A DNA stretch of 32,276 nucleotides from Streptomyces albidus (ex Kaewkla and Franco 2022). Lineage in GTDB: Bacteria; Actinomycetota; Actinomycetes; Streptomycetales; Streptomycetaceae. The DNA lies in NCBI RefSeq assembly GCF_013870515.1, contig NZ_JACBXA010000044.1, positions 1 to 32,276 on the forward strand, in the 5' to 3' direction. Below are positions 10,383 to 21,111 of this stretch, one piece after another. The translations under genes and the position numbers were made by a program. Under the pieces are notes generated by a model. That model did no database searches and was not told where the DNA came from. It saw nothing but the letters and a program-made list of their open reading frames with translations. Numbering within the stretch: position 1 is the first letter of the stretch; every line of letters starts with the position of its first letter.

Positions 10383-10440
10383 CCAACTCAACAGCATCAC
10401 TTAGCGGCCCGAGTTGGGCCGTAGAAGATCGATACGGTCC
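10383..10440 (+). promoter_or_regulatory. Mutually exclusive hairpins in the atpH-atpA gap
   Basis: Three stems compete. CCAACTC (10383-10389) pairs with GAGTTGG (10411-10417). CGGCCC (10405-10410) pairs with GGGCCG (10416-10421). GGGCCGTA (10416-10423) pairs with TACGGTCC (10433-10440, one G-U). The last ends 4 nt before an AAGGAG at 10445. The layout resembles an attenuator or translational switch ahead of atpA. Confidence 0.5.
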
Positions 10441-10464
10441 CAACAAGGAGAGCAGGGAACCCAG

Positions 10465-12036
10465 ATGGCGGAGCTCACGATCCGGCCGGATGAGATCCGG
10501 GATGCGCTGGAGAATTTCGTCCAGTCGTACGAGCCGGACGCGGCCTCGCGCGAAGAGGTCGGAACGGTCAGCGTTGCCGGCGACGGCATCGCGAAGGTCG
10601 AGGGTCTTCCCTCGGCCATGGCGAACGAGCTGCTGAAGTTCGAGGACGGCACCCTCGGTCTCGCCCTCAACCTCGAGGAGCGCGAGATCGGCGCGGTCGT
10701 CCTCGGTGAGTTCAGCGGCATCGAAGAGGGCCAGCCAGTGCACCGCACCGGCGAGGTCCTGTCGGTTCCGGTCGGCGACGGCTACCTCGGTCGCGTCGTG
10801 GACCCGCTGGGCGCCCCCGTCGACGGCCTCGGCGAGATCGAGTCCGAGGGCCGCCGTGCTCTCGAACTGCAGGCCCCCTCGGTCATGGACCGCAAGTCGG
10901 TGCACGAGCCGATGGAGACGGGCTACAAGGCTGTCGACACGATGACCCCGGTCGGCCGCGGCCAGCGTCAGCTGATCATCGGCGACAGGCAGACCGGCAA
11001 GACCGCGCTCTGCATCGACACGATCATCAACCAGCGCGACAACTGGCGTACCGGCGACCCCGACAAGCAGGTGCGCTGCATCTACGTCGCCGTCGGTCAG
11101 AAGGGCTCCACCATCGCGTCCGTTCGCGGCGCCCTGGAGGAGGCCGGAGCGCTGGAGTACACGACGATCGTCGCCGCTCCCGCGTCCGACCCCGCCGGCT
11201 TCAAGTACATCGCGCCCTACACCGGCAGCTCGATCGGCCAGCACTGGATGTACCAGGGCAAGCACGTCCTGGTCATCTTCGACGACCTGACCAAGCAGGC
11301 CGACGCCTACCGCGCCGTGTCCCTGCTGCTGCGCCGCCCGCCGGGCCGTGAGGCCTACCCGGGCGACGTCTTCTACCTGCACTCCCGTCTGCTGGAGCGC
11401 TGCGCGAAGCTCTCCGACGCCAAGGGCGCGGGTTCGATGACGGGTCTCCCCATCGTCGAGACGAAGGCGAACGACGTGTCGGCGTTCATTCCGACCAACG
11501 TCATCTCCATCACGGACGGCCAGTGCTTCCTGGAGTCCGACCTGTTCAACGCGGGCCAGCGCCCGGCGCTGAACGTCGGTATCTCCGTCTCCCGTGTCGG
11601 TGGCTCCGCGCAGCACAAGGCGATCAGGCAGATCACCGGTTCGCTCCGTGTGGACCTCGCCCAGTACCGCGAGCTGGAGGCGTTCGCCGCCTTCGGCTCC
11701 GACCTGGACGACGCCTCGAAGGGCGCCCTGGAGCGCGGCAAGCGGATGACGGAGCTGCTGAAGCAGTCGCAGTACGCCCCGTTCTCGACCGAGGACCAGG
11801 TCGTCTCCATCTGGTCCGGCACCACCGGCAAGATGGACGACGTCCCCGTCGAGGACATCCGCCGCTTCGAGCGTGAGCTGCTGGACCACATGCACCGTGA
11901 GCACAAGGGTCTGCTGACCAGCATCGTCGAGGGCGGCAAGATGTCCGACGACACGGTCCAGGCCCTGGGCGACGCGGTGAACGCCTTCAAGAAGCAGTTC
12001 GAGACCTCGGACGGCAAGCTTCTGGGCGAGGACTGA
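10465..12036 (+). CDS. atpA: F1Fo ATP synthase subunit alpha
   Basis: Alpha is the non-catalytic nucleotide-binding subunit, present in three copies in F1. The 523-residue protein has the N-terminal beta-barrel, the Walker A motif GDRQTGKT (173-180), the Walker B region [12 protein letters not shown], and the family signature around [27 protein letters not shown] region. The start ATG 10465 has AGGGA 6 nt upstream and a stronger AAGGAG 14 nt upstream; [16 protein letters not shown] is the usual actinobacterial N-terminus. It is separated from atpG by 3 nt. Confidence 0.97.
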   Translation: MAELTIRPDEIRDALENFVQSYEPDAASREEVGTVSVAGDGIAKVEGLPSAMANELLKFEDGTLGLALNLEEREIGAVVLGEFSGIEEGQPVHRTGEVLSVPVGDGYLGRVVDPLGAPVDGLGEIESEGRRALELQAPSVMDRKSVHEPMETGYKAVDTMTPVGRGQRQLIIGDRQTGKTALCIDTIINQRDNWRTGDPDKQVRCIYVAVGQKGSTIASVRGALEEAGALEYTTIVAAPASDPAGFKYIAPYTGSSIGQHWMYQGKHVLVIFDDLTKQADAYRAVSLLLRRPPGREAYPGDVFYLHSRLLERCAKLSDAKGAGSMTGLPIVETKANDVSAFIPTNVISITDGQCFLESDLFNAGQRPALNVGISVSRVGGSAQHKAIRQITGSLRVDLAQYRELEAFAAFGSDLDDASKGALERGKRMTELLKQSQYAPFSTEDQVVSIWSGTTGKMDDVPVEDIRRFERELLDHMHREHKGLLTSIVEGGKMSDDTVQALGDAVNAFKKQFETSDGKLLGED

Positions 12037-12039
12037 TCC

Positions 12040-14429
<2,390 letters not shown>

Positions 14430-14460
14430 CGCCGGGATCCCGAGGGTCGGGCGGGGCCGG

Positions 14461-14479
14461 CGGAGGGCACAGCCCTCCG
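14461..14479 (+). promoter_or_regulatory. Perfect hairpin between atpD and atpC
   Basis: CGGAGGGC (14461-14468) pairs with GCCCTCCG (14472-14479) around a 3-nt loop. A GCGGGG/CCCCGC pair can extend it after an internal bubble. It lies where the transcript passes from beta (three copies) to epsilon (one copy), so partial termination or RNA processing is possible. Confidence 0.6.
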
Positions 14480-14534
14480 GTCCGTCCCCGCTCCCGCACC
14501 CCTTATCCTTTCCCTAACCTACGAAGGAGCCACT

Positions 14535-14915
14535 GTGGCTGAGCTGCACGTCGAGTTGGTCGCCGCAGACCGCAGGGTCTGGTCGGGCGAGGCCAGCCTT
14601 GTCGTCGCGCGCACCACTTCCGGCGACATCGGCGTCATGCCCGGCCACCAGCCGCTGCTCGGCGTGCTGGAGGCGGGTTCCGTCACCATCCGCACCACGG
14701 GCGAGAGCGGTGAGGGCTCGGTCGTGGCTGCGGTCCACGGAGGGTTCCTCTCCTTCGCCGACGACAAGCTGTCGTTGCTCGCGGAGGTCGCGGAGCTGGC
14801 CGACGAGATCGACGTCGAGCGGGCCGAGCGGGCGCTGGAGCGGGCCAAGTCGGACACGGACGCCGCCGCCGAGCGGCGAGCGGAGGTCCGTATGCGCGCG
14901 GTGGCGGCCCGCTGA
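14535..14915 (+). CDS. atpC: F1Fo ATP synthase subunit epsilon
   Basis: Epsilon sits at the foot of the central shaft and tunes ATP hydrolysis. The 126-residue protein has the N-terminal beta-sandwich (AELHVELVAADRRVWSGEAS, then GDIGVMPGHQPLLGVLEAG) and a C-terminal helical part (about 93-126). The start is GTG 14535 with AAGGAG 5 nt upstream. It is the last subunit gene; a very strong nested terminator follows 43 nt after the stop. Confidence 0.95.
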   Translation: MAELHVELVAADRRVWSGEASLVVARTTSGDIGVMPGHQPLLGVLEAGSVTIRTTGESGEGSVVAAVHGGFLSFADDKLSLLAEVAELADEIDVERAERALERAKSDTDAAAERRAEVRMRAVAAR

Positions 14916-14958
14916 GGCGGCCGACGCCGGGCGCGAAGCCGGGCACGACACGTACGAC

Positions 14959-15008
14959 GCTCAGCCGCGGGCTGTTCCGGGTCACCCCGGAGCGACCCGC
15001 GGCTGAGC
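14959..15008 (+). terminator. Terminator of the atp operon
   Basis: A perfect 13-bp stem GCTCAGCCGCGGG / CCCGCGGCTGAGC (14959-14971 with 14996-15008) encloses a second 6-bp stem TCCGGG/CCCGGA with a 4-nt loop. It is among the strongest hairpins in the window. Confidence 0.88.
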
Positions 15009-15099
15009 CCATACAGAGGGGGACGCGGGATCCACAAGATCCCCCGTCCTCGCGGGCACCGCTTCACACGCGGTACGACAGACAGCGAGGAGGTCGGTT

Positions 15100-15615
15100 G
15101 TGATGGTCCTCGTTCTGTCCCTGTGCGCTGCGGCCCTGCTGCTGGCGCTGGCGGGCCTGTTCGCCTTCGGGGTGCGGCGCCGCCTGCTGCAGCGCTCCGG
15201 TGGGACCTTCGACTGCAACATGCGCTGGAACGCGCCCGCTCCGCCCTCCTACGCCGACGACAGCCAGCTGGACGAGCCGGCGCAAGGGGCGGGACAGGGA
15301 CAGGGTCACGCGCACGGCGACGGCAAGGGCTGGGCGTACGGCATCGCCCGCTACAACGGTGACCAGATCGAGTGGTTCCGGGTCTTCTCGTACGCGCCGC
15401 GCCCCCGCCGCTTTCTCGAGCGCAACCTCATCGAGGTCCTTCAGCGCCGGCAGCCCGAGGGCGAGGAAGAGCTCGCGCTGCTCTCCGACGCGGTGATCCT
15501 CGCCTGCTCCCTGCACGGCACGCGGGTGGAGCTCGCGATGAGCGAGGACGCTCTCACCGGTTTCCTCGCCTGGCTGGAGGCGGCTCCGCCCGGTCAGAGA
15601 GTGAACGTGGCCTAG
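15100..15615 (+). CDS. DUF2550 family membrane-anchored protein
   Basis: A 171-residue protein with one N-terminal membrane helix (about 2-23) and a cytoplasmic domain containing FDCNMRW, GWAYGIARYNGDQIEWFRVFSYAPRPRR and VILACSLHG, which I recognise as the DUF2550 family found next to atpC in actinobacteria (Rv1312 in M. tuberculosis). Function is unknown. A Gly/Gln/His-rich stretch (about 62-75) looks like a variable linker. The start is GTG 15100 with GAGGAGG 6 nt upstream; ATG 15103 is possible. The gene is separated from atpC by the operon terminator, so it probably has its own promoter. Confidence 0.85.
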   Translation: MMVLVLSLCAAALLLALAGLFAFGVRRRLLQRSGGTFDCNMRWNAPAPPSYADDSQLDEPAQGAGQGQGHAHGDGKGWAYGIARYNGDQIEWFRVFSYAPRPRRFLERNLIEVLQRRQPEGEEELALLSDAVILACSLHGTRVELAMSEDALTGFLAWLEAAPPGQRVNVA

Positions 15616-15758
15616 GGCGTATCCGCAGAGCCCTCGCCTTGAAGACGGACGACGCTACTTTGCGGACCGTCCTGGACGCGACGCCCTCAGTCTCTCCGCA
15701 CGCTTCATGCCCCCGCTCCCTCGGCGATTCCGGATCACGGCGCCCGGCGGCCGGCTGA

Positions 15759-16682
15759 TCAGCCCAGGACGGCCGCTACGGCGACCAGCACGGGCGCGGC
15801 CGCCAGCGTCGAGAGCAGGATGGACTCACGGGCCACGCGCGTACCGACCTCGTAGCGGGCGGCGTAGGTGAAGAGGTTCTGCGCTGACGGAAGTGCCGAA
15901 GTCACCACCACGGCGAAGAGCGCCGCCTTCGACAGCTCGAAGACTCCCGCCCCTATCACCCACGCCACCAGCGGCTGTCCCACGGACTTGCACGTCACGG
16001 CTAGCAGGACCGGCAGCCTCTCGTGTTCGGGCGAGAGTACGGCGCTGCCCCGCAGCGACATGCCGAAGGCGAGCAGCACCGCCGGGACCGACATCGCGCC
16101 GACCAGCTCGAAGGGTTCGAGCACGGGAGCGGGAAGAGTCAGCCCTGTGGCGGCGACGGTCACTCCGGCCAGCGAGCCGATCACCACCGGGTTGCGGAAC
16201 GGGGTCGTCATGCGGCGCAGCGTGCCGTTGTCCCCGGTGCGCGTGGAGAAGACGTCGAGAGCGGTCAGCGCAACCGGTGAGATCACCAGCTGCTGGAAGA
16301 GGATCACGGGGGCGACGAGCGACGCGTCGCCCAGAACGTACGCGGCGATGGGGATTCCGAGGTTGCCCGCGTTCACGTAGCTCGCGCAGAGGGCTCCCAC
16401 GGTGCTCTCGCCCGGCGGCCAGCGTCTGACCACTGCCACGCCCACGTAGAGGGCCGCCATGGCGAAGGTGCTCAGCGCCGTGATCAGCAGCGGCCCGGAG
16501 AGGAGCACCGAGAGGTCGGCCTCGGCCAGCGTCTCGAACAGGAGGGCCGGAGTGGCCACATGGAAGGCGAGCTTGGTCAGGACGACCGGTCCGTTGTCAC
16601 CGAGGAGCCCACGTCGGCCGAGCACGTAGCCCGTGCCGATGATGCACGTGATGACTGCGAAGCCGGTGATCACCCCTCCCAT
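15759..16682 (-). CDS. AEC (auxin efflux carrier) family transporter
   Basis: A membrane protein of 307 residues with about ten hydrophobic segments in two similar halves, as in the AEC family. NAGNLGIPIAAYVLG at the middle and the later GQPLVAWVIG and ALPSAQNLFTYAARY are typical; bacterial members export malate and other small carboxylates or are of unknown substrate. The ATG at 16682 lacks a clear ribosome-binding site. An in-frame TTG at 16727 would add 15 hydrophilic residues. The gene follows the response-regulator gene on the same strand after about 100 nt and may be co-transcribed or regulated by it. It converges on the DUF2550 gene. Confidence 0.82.
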   Translation of the reverse strand: MGGVITGFAVITCIIGTGYVLGRRGLLGDNGPVVLTKLAFHVATPALLFETLAEADLSVLLSGPLLITALSTFAMAALYVGVAVVRRWPPGESTVGALCASYVNAGNLGIPIAAYVLGDASLVAPVILFQQLVISPVALTALDVFSTRTGDNGTLRRMTTPFRNPVVIGSLAGVTVAATGLTLPAPVLEPFELVGAMSVPAVLLAFGMSLRGSAVLSPEHERLPVLLAVTCKSVGQPLVAWVIGAGVFELSKAALFAVVVTSALPSAQNLFTYAARYEVGTRVARESILLSTLAAAPVLVAVAAVLG

Positions 16683-16779
16683 GGCGGGCCGTTTCGCGTC
16701 TGCAGAGTGGATGTGTGCATGACGCAATTGTCCGTACGCGGATCTCCAGGGCTGCGGCCGGGTGGCGGTCGAACGCCTT

Positions 16780-17469
16780 TCAGCCCTCGACGACTCCCAA
16801 CTCCTGCGCCAGGACGGCCGCTTGGGTGCGGCTGCGCAGTCCCAGCTTGGCCAGCAGGTGGCTGACGTGCGTCTTCACGGTCGCCTCCGCCATGCGGAGA
16901 CGGTCCGCGGCCTCCGCGTTGGAGAGCCCCTCGCCGAGGCAGCCCAGCACCTGGAGCTCGCGCGGAGTCAGCTCCGACAGCTCCGGCCGGCCACCGGCGG
17001 CGGTACGGGACGGGCGCCGCCCCGACGCTCCCGGGCGGGCGAACTCCGCGATCAGGCGGCGCGTCACCGCCGGGGCGATCATCCCTTCGCCGCGCGCCAC
17101 CGTCCGTACGGCGGCGACCACTTCGGCTGCCTCGCTGTCCTTCAGCAGAAAGCCCGAGGCCCCGGCGCGCAGCGCGCCGAAGACGTACTCGTCGAGGTCG
17201 AACGTGGTCAGGACCAGCACGTCGGCAAGCTGCTCCCGGGTGATCCTCTCGGTAGCCGAGACGCCGTCGAGACGCGGCATCTGGATGTCCATCAGCACGA
17301 CGTGCGGGCGCAGTTCACGCGCGAGCCGTACCGCCTCCTCGCCGTCGCCCGCCTCGCCGGCGACCTCGATGCCGGGGGCGCCGCGCAGGATGAGGACGAG
17401 CCCCGCACGTACAGCTTGCTGGTCCTCGGCGATGAGCACGCGGATCTCGGGTGCGGCTTCCTCCGTCAC
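16780..17469 (-). CDS. NarL/LuxR-type response regulator
   Basis: A 229-residue regulator with an N-terminal receiver domain (about 9-125) and a C-terminal LuxR-type helix-turn-helix (about 162-225, LTPRELQVLGCLGEGLSNAEAA). Phosphorylation residues are intact: E15/D16, acceptor D61 (LMDIQMP), T88/T89 and K110. The linker is Gly/Arg/Pro-rich. The GTG start overlaps the kinase stop by 4 bases (GTGA), so the pair is translationally coupled. Targets are unknown; the adjacent AEC transporter is the first candidate. Confidence 0.92.
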   Translation of the reverse strand: MTEEAAPEIRVLIAEDQQAVRAGLVLILRGAPGIEVAGEAGDGEEAVRLARELRPHVVLMDIQMPRLDGVSATERITREQLADVLVLTTFDLDEYVFGALRAGASGFLLKDSEAAEVVAAVRTVARGEGMIAPAVTRRLIAEFARPGASGRRPSRTAAGGRPELSELTPRELQVLGCLGEGLSNAEAADRLRMAEATVKTHVSHLLAKLGLRSRTQAAVLAQELGVVEG

Positions 17470-18779
17470 CGGGGATTCCCTTCCTCGACGGGCAGTTCGG
17501 CCCGTACTTCCCAGACCTTCGCTCCGAGCGGGGCGTCCACGGGGCCGGCGCGCAGTGTGCCGCCCAGCAGCTCCGCTCGCTCGCGCATTCCGATCAGGCC
17601 GGAGCCGGAGCCGGGTGCGCGCGGGGCGCGATCACCCCCTCTGTCCCCGAGGGGGCTGGTGACGCGGACGGTCAGCGGCCCGGGGATCCGGACCCGGTCG
17701 ACGTTCACGGTGACCGTGCCGCCGCCGGAGTGCTTCAGCGCGTTGGTCACCGACTCCTGCACGACGCGGTACGCAGCAAGCTCCACGGGTGCGGGAAGCG
17801 AAGCGCCGGGCTCTCGCTGGTCGCGCAGCGTGAAGCGGAGCCCGGTGTTCTCGGCGCCGGCGCGTGCGCGGTCCAGGAGTGCGTCGAGGCCGGCCAGGGT
17901 GGGGGAGGTCGGCGGCGTCTCGTCCGAGTCGCCCGACGCGTCCCTGAGCAGTCCGATGAGGCGGCGCATCTCGGCCAGCCCCTGCACGCTGTTCTCACGG
18001 ATGACGCCGAGCGCGGTGTGGGTGGCCGCGCGGGACTGCTCCTCGGCGTCCTCCCCGCCACCCTTCCCGTCCTTGTCCGGTCTGCCGTCGCCCAGCGACA
18101 GGGCAGCGGTGGAGTGGATCGCGATGGCGGAGAGGTGGTTGGCGACGACGTCGTGCAACTCGCGTGCCATGCGGGCGCGTTCAGCCGTCACGGCCTGGAC
18201 GCGGTCCATCTCGGCCAGCAGCGCGGTCTGTTCGGCGCGCAGCCGCTCGGCCGCAGCCGCGTTCCGGTGGTCGCGGATGATCACGCCGGTCCAGGCGGGT
18301 GCGATGGTGATGCCCGCGCTGAACGCGCCGAGCAGCAGCGTCTCAGGCGTACGGAAGACGGCCAGCAACGCGCACGTGACGGCCACGGTGAAGGCGACGC
18401 TCACCGGGAGGACGGCTCGGGACACGCGTGTCGAACCGTAGATCACCGCTGCGTACACGATGTCCGTGAAGACGACCACCGTCGCAAGCAGGGACCCCAT
18501 CGCGATGTCGCCCGCCAGCGCGACGATCGATACGGCCAGCGCCCAGGGCTGGCCCCTCCTGCGCCCGAGGGAGGCGAGGCACATGACCGTCAGGGGGATC
18601 AGCAGCCAGGCGCCGTAACGGCTGCCGACGCGGGGGTTGTTGTAGAGACCGAGCTGCCACAGGACCAGGCCGCCGACCATGCCGGCGACCGCGATGAGCA
18701 CGCCGACCCGGTGCGGACGCAGCCGGGAGGGCAGGCCCGGACGCGGGTGCGCGGTCGACGAGGCTGTCGTGCTTGGCAT
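17466..18779 (-). CDS. Sensor histidine kinase, HisKA_3 (NarL/DesK) type
   Basis: The 437-residue kinase has about five N-terminal membrane segments (residues 25-168) with short loops and no separate extracellular sensor domain. Then comes a dimerisation helix with phospho-acceptor H209 (ARMARELHDVVANHLSAIAIHS) and a HATPase domain with N-box ESVTNALKH (342-350) and G-box GSGSGLIGMRER (390-401). A hydrophilic insertion (about 230-250) lies in the dimerisation domain. Such kinases usually sense membrane state or small ligands in the membrane. It is the first gene of a kinase-regulator operon and is divergent from the small membrane-protein gene at 18953. Confidence 0.9.
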   Translation of the reverse strand: MPSTTASSTAHPRPGLPSRLRPHRVGVLIAVAGMVGGLVLWQLGLYNNPRVGSRYGAWLLIPLTVMCLASLGRRRGQPWALAVSIVALAGDIAMGSLLATVVVFTDIVYAAVIYGSTRVSRAVLPVSVAFTVAVTCALLAVFRTPETLLLGAFSAGITIAPAWTGVIIRDHRNAAAAERLRAEQTALLAEMDRVQAVTAERARMARELHDVVANHLSAIAIHSTAALSLGDGRPDKDGKGGGEDAEEQSRAATHTALGVIRENSVQGLAEMRRLIGLLRDASGDSDETPPTSPTLAGLDALLDRARAGAENTGLRFTLRDQREPGASLPAPVELAAYRVVQESVTNALKHSGGGTVTVNVDRVRIPGPLTVRVTSPLGDRGGDRAPRAPGSGSGLIGMRERAELLGGTLRAGPVDAPLGAKVWEVRAELPVEEGNPR

Positions 18780-18952
18780 GGGTCCATCTCAGCACGTCAT
18801 GGGCGAGGCGGCGTCGGTACGGAGGACCAGCCGTCACGGTGCGCACTACATCGAAGGATGCAGCTCGAGGAACACGGATCGTCGCCCGTGACGACGCCCC
18901 CGGTCGTCTGTGGCTGAGAGGCTGGGGCCGCCATCGAGACAAGGGGGACGGC

Positions 18953-19516
18953 GTGATCGTCACGTTGATCGTCATCTGCGAGGTCGCCTTCTGGGTGCTG
19001 CTCGCGGCCGGGCTCGCGCTGCGCTACATCGCGAAGGCGCCCAGGACGGGTGCGGCGGTGCTGTTGTGCGAGCCGCTGCTGGAACTGGTCCTGTTCGTGG
19101 TCACTGCGATCGACCTGCGAAACGGCGCCGAGCCGGACTGGAAACACGGTCTGGCAGCGGTCTACATCGGCTTCACCGTCACCTTCGGGCACTACACGAT
19201 CAAGCGTGCCGACGCCTGGTTCCTCCATCGCTTCGCGGACGGTCCGAAGCCGTCGAAGCCGCCCAAGTACGGGATGGCGCGGGCCGTGCACGAGTGGAAG
19301 CTGGCGGCACGCATCGTGGGCGGAGCCGCGATCGGGGCGGCACTGCTTCAGCTGGCGGTCTGGTACGTGGGGGGCGGTGCGCAGAGCGGATCGCTGCGCG
19401 ACTGGCAGTTGAGGCTGGGATTCATCGCCGGGCTCAACGTCATCGTCGCGGCGGCCTACACGATCGCGCCGAAGCGGCCCAAGGAAGTGCCGCCCGGGCG
19501 GCGGCTGATGAGCTGA
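18953..19516 (+). CDS. Five-helix integral membrane protein, unknown function
   Basis: I do not recognise a named family. The 187-residue protein has predicted membrane segments at about 2-24, 32-53, 64-82, 119-140 and 153-172, with a basic Lys/Pro loop (92-108, KPSKPPKYG) and a basic C-terminus. His80 and conserved-looking Glu40/Glu44 lie in or near membrane segments. GTG 18953 has GGGGGA 4 nt upstream; the frame is open further upstream but that part is low-complexity and overlaps the kinase gene start region. It is divergent from the histidine kinase (173 bp apart), so the two could share a regulatory region. Confidence 0.7.
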   Translation: MIVTLIVICEVAFWVLLAAGLALRYIAKAPRTGAAVLLCEPLLELVLFVVTAIDLRNGAEPDWKHGLAAVYIGFTVTFGHYTIKRADAWFLHRFADGPKPSKPPKYGMARAVHEWKLAARIVGGAAIGAALLQLAVWYVGGGAQSGSLRDWQLRLGFIAGLNVIVAAAYTIAPKRPKEVPPGRRLMS

Positions 19517-19523
19517 GGGGGCG

Positions 19524-19549
19524 CCGGCCGGTCCGCGGAAGCCGGCCGG
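19524..19549. terminator. Bidirectional terminator between convergent genes
   Basis: CCGGCCGG (19524-19531) and CCGGCCGG (19542-19549) pair around a 10-nt loop that includes the palindrome TCCGCGGA. It lies between the plus-strand membrane protein and the minus-strand small gene ending at 19587. Confidence 0.65.
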
Positions 19550-19586
19550 GCATCGCCGGTCCGGTTCACGAGCACGGCGCCTGCGT

Positions 19587-19943
19587 TCAGTCGCCGCTGC
19601 CCACGTCCTCGTCGCGGCTGCGGGCGTCGTTACGACGGTCGCTCCGCGCGTCACTCCTGACGCCGCTCCGACCGTCGCGGGGTGGCCGGGCCTCCTGTTC
19701 GCGCCGCAGGGCCGTGCCTCCCCCGGCGCGCAGCCGGGTCGCGATCCGGTGGTCGACCCGGACGTCTTCGTAGACCGTTCCGGGCTCGACCTCGTCGGGG
19801 AGGTTGGTCCGCTCGCCCGCCGAGACCGATTCGCGTCCGGGGGAGCCGTGGAAGCGGACCTCGGTCTCCGGCTTGTCGCCGAACCGGAGTTCGTCCGCCT
19901 CGACGGACGTCGTCAGCTCGATGTCAGGCCTGTTCGCATCCAT
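19587..19943 (-). CDS. Small charged protein of unknown function, partner of the repeat protein
   Basis: The 118-residue protein has a structured-looking N-terminal part (about 5-72: PDIELTTSVEADELRFG, ETEVRFHG, VYEDVRVDHRIATRL) with alternating polar and non-polar residues that suggest beta-strands. The tail (about 73-118) is rich in Arg, Asp and Ser dipeptides (RSDARSDRRNDARS) and is probably disordered. I recall similar proteins in Streptomyces without an assigned function. The ATG follows the repeat-protein stop by 30 nt on the same strand with only a weak ribosome-binding site, so the two are likely one transcript. No signal peptide or membrane segment is seen. Confidence 0.65.
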   Translation of the reverse strand: MDANRPDIELTTSVEADELRFGDKPETEVRFHGSPGRESVSAGERTNLPDEVEPGTVYEDVRVDHRIATRLRAGGGTALRREQEARPPRDGRSGVRSDARSDRRNDARSRDEDVGSGD

Positions 19944-19973
19944 GCGGTCACGCCCGGGCGGGGAGCCGCGCCT

Positions 19974-21014
19974 TCACGGCGGCTCCTCGCGCTTGCGGGC
20001 GGGACGGCGCCGCGGCCGCTCCTCGGAGCCGGATCCGCTCCGGCTGGACGCCTTCTTCGTCGCACGGGTTCCCGACTTCGCAGCCTTGCGAACGGTGCGC
20101 CCGGACTCGTCGATGATCTTTCCCGAGCCCTCGCCGACGCCCTTGGCCGTCTCCCCTGCGCTCTTCGCGGTCTCCCCGGCGCCTTCACCGACGTCTCCGG
20201 CCGCCTTGCCGGCGCCTTCTCCGACGTCTTCGGCTGCGCTGCCCGCGCCTTCTCCGACGTCTTCGGCTGCGCTTCCTGCGCCCTCGCCGACGTCTTCGAC
20301 CGCCTTGCCGGCGCCCTTGCCGACGCTCTTGGTGGTCTCGCCGACGTCCTCGACCGCGTCTCCTGCGCCTTCTCCGACGTCTTCGACAGCGCTGCCCGCG
20401 CCTTCGCCCACGTCCTCGACGGCCTTGCCGGCGCCCTTACCGACGTCCTTGACCGTCTCGCCGGCGCCTTCGCCCACGTCCTCGACGGCCTTCCCCGCGC
20501 CTTCCCCGACGTCCTCGACGGCTGAACTCGCGCCCTTGCCGAGCTCGCCGACCGCCTCGCCGGCGCCGCCGCCCAGCTCCTTCGCGGCGCTCCCGAGACC
20601 GGCGGTGATGTGTTCCAGGATCTGGGGGTTCCGGTCGATGGTCGTCAGTACGCGGCCGATGACCTGGACGACGTTGTCGAGACGCACCTTCAGCAGCGCT
20701 TGTGCGTCGACGCCCTTGATCTCGAGCTGGACCTTGCCCAGCTCCACGTCCGCGCCCACGTTGAGCTTGAGGATGTCCAGAACCTCGGCCTGGAGGGACA
20801 CCCGTGCCCTCAGGTCCTCGACCTCGAGGCTGATCTCATCGACGTGCACCTGCGGCACGTCCAGAAGGACATCGGGGTCCTCCTGCTGCGAGACGGGCTC
20901 AGGCAGACGGTCGTCCTGCGCGTCCGACCGGTCGTCGTCCCGCTCGTCGTAGTCGTCGCCGTTGTCCTCGTCGTACTCCTGGTCGTCGCGCTCCAGGTCT
21001 TCCTCGTCGTCCAT
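19974..21014 (-). CDS. Hendecad-repeat protein with acidic head and basic tail
   Basis: Function unknown. The 346-residue protein has four parts. Residues 1-49 are very acidic (Asp/Glu runs). Residues 50-136 form a conserved-looking domain of alternating hydrophobic residues (VPQVHVDEISLEVEDLRARV, LKLNVGADVELGKVQLEIKG). Residues about 147-303 are an 11-residue repeat, consensus VGEGAGKAVED, with about 13 full copies plus two 7-residue units (VGETTKS 224-230, AGETAKG 286-292). Residues 304-346 are basic (KAAKSGTRATKKASS, RPRRRPARKR), like histone-H1-type tails. The 11-mer period recalls LEA-type and synuclein amphipathic helices. M1 at 21014 is chosen because the acidic head starts there. Probably first gene of a pair with the small charged protein. 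Confidence 0.8.
   Translation of the reverse strand: MDDEEDLERDDQEYDEDNGDDYDERDDDRSDAQDDRLPEPVSQQEDPDVLLDVPQVHVDEISLEVEDLRARVSLQAEVLDILKLNVGADVELGKVQLEIKGVDAQALLKVRLDNVVQVIGRVLTTIDRNPQILEHITAGLGSAAKELGGGAGEAVGELGKGASSAVEDVGEGAGKAVEDVGEGAGETVKDVGKGAGKAVEDVGEGAGSAVEDVGEGAGDAVEDVGETTKSVGKGAGKAVEDVGEGAGSAAEDVGEGAGSAAEDVGEGAGKAAGDVGEGAGETAKSAGETAKGVGEGSGKIIDESGRTVRKAAKSGTRATKKASSRSGSGSEERPRRRPARKREEPP
20106..20576 (-). repeat. Tandem 33-bp coding repeats
   Basis: About thirteen 33-bp units encode the 11-residue consensus VGEGAGKAVED. Two 21-bp units interrupt the array in frame. Third-base differences between copies suggest selection on the protein rather than very recent expansion. Confidence 0.85.
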
Positions 21015-21111
21015 GCCGCCCCCAAGGGGTGCGAGGATGTACGGACAGTCTCTTTCCACCATAAAACGGGTGGGCGGTCCGTGCTCGGGCGCAGTGTCCG
21101 GGCGCACAGAC

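Noticed and set aside
14916..15099. DUF2550 gene as part of the atp operon
   Set aside because: A 13-bp perfect nested terminator separates it from atpC, so separate transcription is more likely, although read-through is possible.
16683..16727. TTG start at 16727 for the AEC transporter
   Set aside because: It would add 15 hydrophilic residues, and the nearest GGAG is about 16 nt away. The ATG at 16682 is preferred, though it also lacks a good site.
17451..18917. A 488-residue plus-strand frame
   Set aside because: It is antisense to the histidine kinase, whose motifs are intact on the other strand.
20106..20576. Regular repeats that could suggest a CRISPR array
   Set aside because: The units are contiguous 33-bp tandem repeats without unique spacers and encode an in-frame 11-residue motif.
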